11,353 nt of DNA from the NCBI GenBank assembly GCA_018608735.1, contig JABAYZ010000266.1, positions 1 to 11,353 on the forward strand, read 5' to 3'. Numbering within the stretch: position 1 is the stretch's first letter; every line of letters starts with the position of its first letter. Below the pieces are notes generated by a model that searched no databases, was not told the DNA's origin, and saw nothing but the letters and a program-made list of their open reading frames with translations. The DNA comes from Flavobacteriaceae bacterium (GTDB taxonomy: Bacteria; Bacteroidota; Bacteroidia; Flavobacteriales; Flavobacteriaceae). Made by a program: the position numbers and the translations under genes. Below, piece after piece: positions 7,623 through 11,353 of the stretch.

Positions 7623-8156
7623 ATGGAAAATCTTTCAGACATTAGAAAAAAAATACGTGCCTATATTTTTTTAGCCGGTCCATTTTTTGTATTTCTTTAC
7701 GCCTTACTGCCTATTAGCTCTTTGCTATCTTATTCGACCATTTTTATAGGCTTATGCTGGATCTACCTTTCTATTGAAGATAGCTTGCACCATTCGGTCC
7801 CTGTCTGGAGCCTGATCGGCTCGTGCGCTTTGACCTGCACACTAGCTATATGCTTCCAGCGATCATTAGAAGAATATGTTTGGACAGGCCTTATTTTAGG
7901 CCTTATTCTCACAATTGTTTTAATTCTACAATTTCTCAAGAAATACAGATCAATGGGATCTGCAGATTTTTTTGCAATTTTTAGTCTGGGAATGACTCTC
8001 ACGCCGAGCTTATTGGGACCGTGGCTAATGATTTCGTGCTTAATACCCCTAGTAGGTCTAATTGGGCGCTCACAGGTCTGGTCATCCAAACTTCCTTTTA
8101 TTCCTTATTTAACAGTAGGATGGCTAATAATATCCGCCTTCAATGTTTCTCAGTAA
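7623..8156 (+). CDS. gspO: Prepilin peptidase, short A24-type (GspO-like)
   Basis: Prepilin peptidases are polytopic inner-membrane aspartyl proteases that cut the leaders of pseudopilins. The 177 residues are strongly hydrophobic, with about six predicted membrane segments. The two catalytic aspartates can be assigned: D53 in YLSIEDSLHHSVPVW (family pattern D-x5-6-I/V-P) and D115 in MGSADFFAIFSLG (family pattern GxGD). The second motif reads GSAD, with Ala for Gly. The N-terminal domain of full-length PilD/GspO, often with zinc-binding cysteines and linked to N-methylation, is absent; full-length enzymes have about 260-290 residues and this has only the peptidase half, like CpaA/TadV-type enzymes. 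An AGG about 10 bases before the ATG is a plausible ribosome site. The 3' end overlaps the convergent lipoprotein gene by 33 bp. Confidence 0.82.
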   Translation: MENLSDIRKKIRAYIFLAGPFFVFLYALLPISSLLSYSTIFIGLCWIYLSIEDSLHHSVPVWSLIGSCALTCTLAICFQRSLEEYVWTGLILGLILTIVLILQFLKKYRSMGSADFFAIFSLGMTLTPSLLGPWLMISCLIPLVGLIGRSQVWSSKLPFIPYLTVGWLIISAFNVSQ

Positions 8157-8705
8157 TTGGGAGACAAATGGCTGATATAGTGGAAGATAAGCTATTTGGA
8201 GCGATCCAGTGGTAACTTCTGACTTCCACATAATCGCGCTATCGATTTGAGGATTTATTTGACAGCCAAAAATTTTAACATTTGGACTGTCTTTAATCTC
8301 AAAAAGATATGACAATCCTATTAATTGGCACTGTCTAGTTACGAAATCTCGGGCTCCAGTTTTCAAGCTTACGTTCAAGTCTTGTTCCATGATATCGGCA
8401 ACGTCAGTCTGCTTCGCAACTAAGGCATACGACATTTGTTTCGCATCCTTCCCATAGAAAGAATTGATAGATGGCGATTGAAAAGGCCCACAAGTCCAGT
8501 TTTTATTTTTTAAATCATAATTATAATCGAATTTTTTACCTTTCAGATTAAATAGCCCTTTAGCATTAACCTCAACTGTATTTGGTGCAAAAGCTACATC
8601 AGGCTTACACGATTTTTCATCAGAAAAATTAGTCATGCCAGTTTGCTGAGAACACGAAGCAACCATAAGCAGTAAAAAAAGCAATCCTAGCCATCTAGAA
8701 AACAT
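8124..8705 (-). CDS. Putative outer-membrane lipoprotein of unknown function
   Basis: I do not recognise this 193-residue protein. It has a lipoprotein signal: a positive start, a hydrophobic core and a lipobox VASC with the lipidated Cys at 18. Ser at +2 would favour outer-membrane sorting under the enterobacterial rule. The mature part has four more cysteines (C33, C72, C126, C148), enough for two disulfides in the periplasm, and no transmembrane segment. The start is well supported by a strong Shine-Dalgarno sequence. It is convergent with the T2SS operon and overlaps the end of gspO by 33 bp. A pilotin-like role in GspD targeting is possible from location and lipidation, but it is longer than typical pilotins (about 110-140 residues) and no pilotin motif is visible. 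Confidence 0.78.
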   Translation of the reverse strand: MFSRWLGLLFLLLMVASCSQQTGMTNFSDEKSCKPDVAFAPNTVEVNAKGLFNLKGKKFDYNYDLKNKNWTCGPFQSPSINSFYGKDAKQMSYALVAKQTDVADIMEQDLNVSLKTGARDFVTRQCQLIGLSYLFEIKDSPNVKIFGCQINPQIDSAIMWKSEVTTGSLQIAYLPLYQPFVSQLLRNIEGGYY

Positions 8706-8711
8706 TCATAT

Positions 8712-8717
8712 TCCCCT
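8712..8717 (-). promoter_or_regulatory. Ribosome binding site of the lipoprotein gene
   Basis: On the minus strand this reads AGGGGA, a strong Shine-Dalgarno sequence placed 6 bases before the ATG (8705-8703). It fixes the start of the lipoprotein gene and so marks 8706-8832 as its leader and likely promoter area. I could not pick out a convincing -35/-10 pair there. Confidence 0.75.
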
Positions 8718-8720
8718 AAT

Positions 8721-8828
8721 TCACTCGGTTTAGCTCAGGCTGACGCCGATAAAATCTCCATCTTGATTGCAAAAGATCAAAGCACCGAAGACCAATGTGT
8801 CTATCTTACTTATGTTGCCCCTGTTTAA
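8721..8828 (+). pseudogene. Possible orphan 3' end of a lost plus-strand gene
   Basis: The plus-strand frame ending at the TAA 8826-8828 is open back to a stop at 8688-8690. From about 8721 it translates like a protein C-terminus: LAQADADKISILIAKD, then QSTEDQCVYLTYVAPV and stop. There is no ATG in frame. The stop is followed 4 bp later by a perfect hairpin and a run of five T, the normal layout for the end of a gene. The upstream part would run into the lipoprotein gene on the opposite strand, where the frame is closed. I infer a gene remnant left by insertion or deletion. A 46-codon open frame can also occur by chance in AT-rich DNA. The family is not recognised. Confidence 0.35.
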
Positions 8829-8832
8829 AACC

Positions 8833-8865
8833 AAAGAGTGGCCTAAAGAAATTAGGCCACTCTTT
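8833..8865. terminator. Bidirectional intrinsic terminator hairpin
   Basis: There is a perfect 13-bp inverted repeat, AAAGAGTGGCCTA at 8833-8845 and TAGGCCACTCTTT at 8853-8865, with a 7-base loop. On the plus strand it runs into TTTTT (8863-8867). On the minus strand the stem's TTT is followed by GG and TTTT, a weaker but usable U-tract. In the minus direction it lies 24 bp beyond the stop of the 793-residue gene, so it would end that transcript before the lipoprotein gene. In the plus direction it lies just after the orphan reading frame and would stop read-through from the T2SS operon. Confidence 0.88.
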
Positions 8866-8889
8866 TTGTGTATTGAGGCAGAGCTGACT

Positions 8890-11271
8890 CTATGGGCAGG
8901 CGCTCGCATCACCCATTGTAACAGTGCATTGCAATTCAGATGTTGCTGGCTTCGAGGCCCAATTTGCGGTGGGCAGAGGATAATCTGCTAACGCTGGTAG
9001 GTCTGATAATTCCCAGCCAAATTCAGCTCTCGTCGAGAAAGAAATTGCGTCACAGTCACTTGCATTATCTGCAGGCAGAAATGCTTCGCCAATTGCTAAG
9101 GGTTTTAAAACATACTCCGTATTGTCAGCAGCTGTCACAACCGTCCCAGCTTCTGGATTTACCATCCTGATCCAGAAACTATTTTTATCCGTAGAAGCGG
9201 CGCGGCCATTAGTGTTTGGAAGCCCCTCCAGCCAGCTTCCATCATATTTCAATTTGAAGGTCTTTGTGCCAAACGATGTCGGAGTTATTACACACTTCGG
9301 CGTACCCGAATCTAACGGGCAGAGATGTGGAACCGGATTATTAGATGTATTTGCAAAAAACGTTATGGTTTTACCTTCATTCATATCTTTTGCTGCTGCG
9401 TGCACATACGTTAAAGTTAACGGTGGATCCATCGAATAGATCACATTACTGGCGTCTTGCGCTATAATTGAGTTATCCCAATTGAATGCTCCAAAGCTCC
9501 ATCTGTATATTTTGCTACCAACAGCAGCTTCAAGTTCGATCGATTTATACGGCCATGGGTTTATATTTCCATCGCTATCCGCAAGCGTTGCAGACGAGTT
9601 ATCTGCAAAGCTCTTGAAAGTTTTCTCTCTTTCATTGCCGCTAAAATTAAACATTACAGCTTTGTCGTCTGTTGCGTTTGCAACTGGGCCGTTACCAGAG
9701 GGATCAGTGTATAACGTCCTTGGGAGGTAACCAGTCGGTGGATTTAGCCCAGTGAAAAAGTAACGGTCATCCTTACTGTCTGACTTATTGGTGTAACCCC
9801 ATGAATCAGATGCGGCACGCCATGCTGCAGCGGCTACAGGCAAATTGGAACCGGCAGAATTATCATACCTAGCCACCAATGCAGTATAGCTGGCACCTAG
9901 GAGAGTTGAGTCTGCGGATACGTCTATGTCGCTGTAAAATTTGATGTCAGAACCACCATCCCAAAAGACTTCTGTTCGTTTCTCGTCAGACCATAGATGG
10001 TAACCTAACCATGGATTGGAACTCAAGTCTGCGGTTGTTATAACGTCATCGCCTGCAAGCCCATTATATGGGTCAGTAACTTGTGTTCCATCCGACTTAT
10101 AGAATTTACCCTCAAAATTAGCGCCGTTTTTAGTTATCCGAAACTCAACGCGCCCTTCATTTTCAGTGTGCTTTTTGAAGGTAGTCGTTTCTGTAGCTGA
10201 CAATGCTTCAGTTACCAAAGTGCGCTCTTCCAATTTACCTGGGGCCCAAGACAGAGTGAAAGTCGCGCCATCAGATTGTCTCGTCACTGTTTTGGTGGGA
10301 CTGGAAGGTGAAAAAGCAGTGGCCGGGTTGTCAAAATGTACATTACGACTTCCCAGATACCCTCTGTAGGTTGTACCATCTTCAGTGTAATTAAATCCAA
10401 ACCCTCCAGCCAACGACACCTTTGTACCAGTACTTTTATTGTACACTCCATAGTCATGGCCTGTCTGCCAAGTACTGTCACGCTTCATGCATGATCCCGT
10501 GAAAGTGTTCCCTCCATCATCGGATACGGCGCGGAAAACATGGGTCGCATTTGTTTGTGCCGCCACTAACCTGTCTCGACTTCCTCCCGGCCAAGTGTTG
10601 TCCGTTCTGCCTAATATTTTCGCAGAATTTAAGGTAGCGTCTGAGTAAAGAATTTTTGCAGTTTGGTAGCCAAAGTCATCATTGGCATAGTACCACTTGT
10701 CGTATGTTTTGAGCGTGACACTACCCCCGCCAGAATCTGAGATATCCACATAACCCTTCGAAGGCGAGGTGCCGTTCACACCGCTTGTAAACTCTGCACT
10801 GCCTTCCATACTATTAAGATAAAACGATAATCCCCACTCGCCGTATGGCGGAAGGTCAGTCGGTGATTGTTTCATCGTGACACCACCGATATATTTAGCA
10901 CCTGTTAGAGAATTAAACCAAAACTGGCCCTCTTGATTTGATGTAGCAGATGCTCGTGAATTTACCATGGTTGATGAACTAAGGGTCCCTCTATTACTTA
11001 CCCCGGAACCGTTTACCTCTTCGTCCCGCAACCCACACTCCACTTCACTTACGAGCGCTTCATAGGTGGCATTAGGAAGCTCATCCGGCCGTGTGTTTTG
11101 CAAAATACAGGCAAAAGAATTAGCCATACTTACATAGTCGTTAATACTATCTTCGGACCACTTATCTACTGCGGCATTACTGTAGTCTGTTCCTACGTCA
11201 TTAAATTCAGCAAAGGAAGGAGTGACAGATAGAACCAGAATACTTGCAGAATATTTTAATGTTTTTAGCAT
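8890..11271 (-). CDS. Large exported protein of unknown function
   Basis: I do not recognise this 793-residue protein. It has a Sec signal peptide (basic start, hydrophobic core, likely cleavage at PSFA before E22) and no other membrane segment, so it is exported. A helical N-terminal region (about 22-85) has two Cys, C55 (NSFACIL) and C79 (EVECGLR). A Ser/Asn/Gly-rich linker (about 86-115) leads to a long Gly-, Thr-, Trp- and Tyr-rich, probably beta-rich body with many Asp/Asn/Gly turns, such as YGEWGLSFYL, GYLGSRNVHFD and NPWLGYHLW. The C-terminal 150 residues carry five of its eight cysteines and the protein ends ...DASACP. No catalytic motif or sorting anchor is visible. Beside a T2SS it is a candidate secreted substrate or surface protein. 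AGAGGT 8 bases upstream supports the start. Confidence 0.85.
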   Translation of the reverse strand: MLKTLKYSASILVLSVTPSFAEFNDVGTDYSNAAVDKWSEDSINDYVSMANSFACILQNTRPDELPNATYEALVSEVECGLRDEEVNGSGVSNRGTLSSSTMVNSRASATSNQEGQFWFNSLTGAKYIGGVTMKQSPTDLPPYGEWGLSFYLNSMEGSAEFTSGVNGTSPSKGYVDISDSGGGSVTLKTYDKWYYANDDFGYQTAKILYSDATLNSAKILGRTDNTWPGGSRDRLVAAQTNATHVFRAVSDDGGNTFTGSCMKRDSTWQTGHDYGVYNKSTGTKVSLAGGFGFNYTEDGTTYRGYLGSRNVHFDNPATAFSPSSPTKTVTRQSDGATFTLSWAPGKLEERTLVTEALSATETTTFKKHTENEGRVEFRITKNGANFEGKFYKSDGTQVTDPYNGLAGDDVITTADLSSNPWLGYHLWSDEKRTEVFWDGGSDIKFYSDIDVSADSTLLGASYTALVARYDNSAGSNLPVAAAAWRAASDSWGYTNKSDSKDDRYFFTGLNPPTGYLPRTLYTDPSGNGPVANATDDKAVMFNFSGNEREKTFKSFADNSSATLADSDGNINPWPYKSIELEAAVGSKIYRWSFGAFNWDNSIIAQDASNVIYSMDPPLTLTYVHAAAKDMNEGKTITFFANTSNNPVPHLCPLDSGTPKCVITPTSFGTKTFKLKYDGSWLEGLPNTNGRAASTDKNSFWIRMVNPEAGTVVTAADNTEYVLKPLAIGEAFLPADNASDCDAISFSTRAEFGWELSDLPALADYPLPTANWASKPATSELQCTVTMGDASACP

Positions 11272-11279
11272 TGCGTGCT

Positions 11280-11285
11280 ACCTCT
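11280..11285 (-). promoter_or_regulatory. Ribosome binding site of the 793-residue gene
   Basis: On the minus strand this reads AGAGGT, ending 8 bases before the ATG at 11271-11269. The spacing and purine content are right for a Shine-Dalgarno sequence and support the chosen start, which also places a proper signal peptide at the N-terminus. Confidence 0.7.
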
Positions 11286-11290
11286 TTGAT

Positions 11291-11353
11291 TTATTGTGAC
11301 GGAACCGCAGCCACAGCGCCCGGTACCGCAATACCAACTTCAGCTGGGGAGAC
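11291..11353 (-). CDS. C-terminal end of a further minus-strand gene (partial)
   Basis: The minus-strand frame entering at the right edge gives 20 residues and a TAA (11293-11291): VSPAEVGIAVPGAVAAVPSQ. The Ala/Val/Pro-rich composition and the GC-rich third positions, unlike random sequence here, make it look like a true protein tail. The stop lies 19 bp before the ATG of the 793-residue gene with no terminator between them, so the two would be in one operon. Too little is visible to name it. Confidence 0.42.
   Translation of the reverse strand, partial: VSPAEVGIAVPGAVAAVPSQ

Noticed and set aside
7880..7925. Direct repeat of AGGCCTTATT in gspO
   Set aside because: It simply encodes the hydrophobic GLILGLIL in a membrane helix; no wider repeat is present.
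8021..8215. Plus-strand frame overlapping the end of gspO
   Set aside because: It is out of frame with gspO and antisense to the lipoprotein gene, and has no ribosome site or protein-like pattern.
8718..8832. A sigma-70 promoter for the lipoprotein gene (TTGCAA or TTGATC as -35)
   Set aside because: No -10 element at proper spacing was convincing, so no promoter feature was called.
8767..8991. Plus-strand open frame of 74 codons across the terminator
   Set aside because: It runs through the hairpin and into the antisense of the 793-residue gene, has no good ribosome site and does not read like a protein.
8940..10369. Several plus-strand open frames opposite the 793-residue gene
   Set aside because: All are antisense shadows of a gene with a signal peptide, a good ribosome site and a coherent composition.

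Overview
The window is mostly one rightward operon, running from the left edge to about 8156, that encodes a type II secretion system (T2SS, general secretory pathway). The gene order is gspD (5' end missing), E, F, G, H, I, J, K, L, M and a prepilin peptidase (gspO-like). Genes abut, overlap by a few bases (ATGA junctions at H/I, J/K and L/M; 29 bp at G/H; 8 bp at I/J) or lie within 18 bp of each other, so they are almost certainly co-transcribed from a promoter left of the window. gspC is not seen and could lie to the left. No gspN is seen between gspM and the peptidase gene.

The parts fit one machine. GspD is the outer-membrane secretin. GspE is the cytoplasmic ATPase. GspF, L and M are the inner-membrane platform. 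GspG is the major pseudopilin, and H, I, J and K are the minor (tip) pseudopilins that GspO would process. Several components are short or divergent: GspL and GspM are small, GspK lacks the usual acidic/Trp segment, three of five pseudopilins have Ala instead of Gly before the cleavage site, and the peptidase lacks the N-terminal domain and reads GSAD where GxGD is usual.

Right of the operon everything recognised is on the minus strand. A 193-residue lipoprotein gene (8124-8705) runs tail to tail into gspO with a 33-bp overlap. A 184-bp gap (8706-8889) holds a perfect 13-bp hairpin terminator and, on the plus strand, what looks like the orphan 3' end of another gene. A 793-residue exported protein of no recognised family (8890-11271) follows. 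The last 20 codons of another minus-strand gene probably enter from the right edge (11291-11353). The large exported protein and the lipoprotein are natural candidates for a T2SS substrate and an accessory factor (for example a pilotin), but this rests only on position and export signals.

A double-membrane bacterium is certain from the secretin and lipoprotein. The AT-rich DNA (clearly below 50% GC, lower in the T2SS genes than in the 793-residue gene), compact gene packing and divergent, shortened T2SS proteins suggest a proteobacterium, perhaps a streamlined marine alpha- or gammaproteobacterium. I cannot place it more closely. No tRNA, rRNA, CRISPR array, transposase or insertion sequence was seen.
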